Source: Armatimonadota bacterium (lineage in GTDB: Bacteria > Armatimonadota > SYMT01). From it: 13,929 bases of DNA. The position numbers and the translations under genes were made by a program. Within the stretch, counting starts at the first letter, position 1; each line of letters begins with the position of its first letter. Positions 13,907 to 13,929 of the stretch are shown one piece after another. Where the stretch lies: positions 1 to 13,929 of the forward strand of contig JAJFMS010000010.1 of NCBI GenBank assembly GCA_020696885.1, read 5' to 3'. Below the pieces are notes generated by a model. That model saw only the letters and a list, made by a program, of their open reading frames with translations, had not been told where the DNA came from and ran no database searches.

Positions 13907-13929
13907 ATGTCCCGAGGCGTGGTGTTCGG
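13907..13929 (+). CDS. Possible start of a further gene, cut by the window end
   Basis: ATG at 13907 follows GGAGGGAGG (13893-13901) with a 5-nt spacer, a very strong ribosome binding site. Only seven full codons are visible (MSRGVVF). The last bases, TGTTCGG, also match the repeat heptamer found around thiL, so this could instead be the edge of a repeat. Nothing can be said on function. Confidence 0.4.

Overview
The window is a GC-rich bacterial chromosome segment (roughly two thirds G+C by eye) with ten complete protein genes and possibly the first codons of one more. No rRNA, tRNA, CRISPR array or insertion sequence was seen. Housekeeping genes (ruvB, thiL) sit among metabolic genes (aguB, aguA) and several exported proteins with signal peptides, a twin-arginine leader, a beta-propeller and a LecA-like domain. 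This suggests a Gram-negative-type environmental bacterium. I cannot name the phylum: Armatimonadota, Gemmatimonadota, Planctomycetota and Acidobacteriota are possible, and the sequence alone does not decide.

Layout. Positions 11-1132 (+) encode a membrane-anchored protein of unknown function. Positions 1361-3342 (+) form a translationally coupled aguB-aguA pair that converts agmatine to putrescine. These converge on a minus-strand group read from about 8256 down to 3358: an anti-sigma-type ATP-binding protein (7708-8256), a gap with two hairpins, a Tat-exported flavin amine/L-amino-acid oxidase (6033-7556), a secreted beta-propeller protein (4702-6018) and a secreted Pro/Ala-rich protein (3358-4611). 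The last three look like one transcription unit for exported proteins. A plus-strand Rpn/PD-(D/E)XK nuclease-like gene (8543-9466) follows, ending in a strong hairpin and converging on ruvB (9606-10631, -). ruvB is divergent from thiL (11044-12093, +) across a 412-bp gap full of repeats. Finally, 13316-13738 (DUF4177-like) and 12249-13250 (two N-terminal repeats plus a LecA-like C-terminal domain) are exported proteins read on the minus strand as a likely operon.

The most unusual signal is a repeat family around ruvB, thiL and the 12249 gene. The 12-bp palindrome GCCCGTACGGGC lies within 3 bp of the stop codon of each of these three genes. Each time it is followed, in the direction of transcription, by G/T-rich sequence built on the heptamer TGTTSGG (CCSAACA on the other strand). 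The two copies between thiL and the 12249 gene form a 150-bp fold-back. A separate run of five heptamers covers the start of thiL and supplies codons 2-14, so a change in copy number would shift the thiL reading frame. These repeats have no function I can name, and they are the best candidates here for something undescribed.
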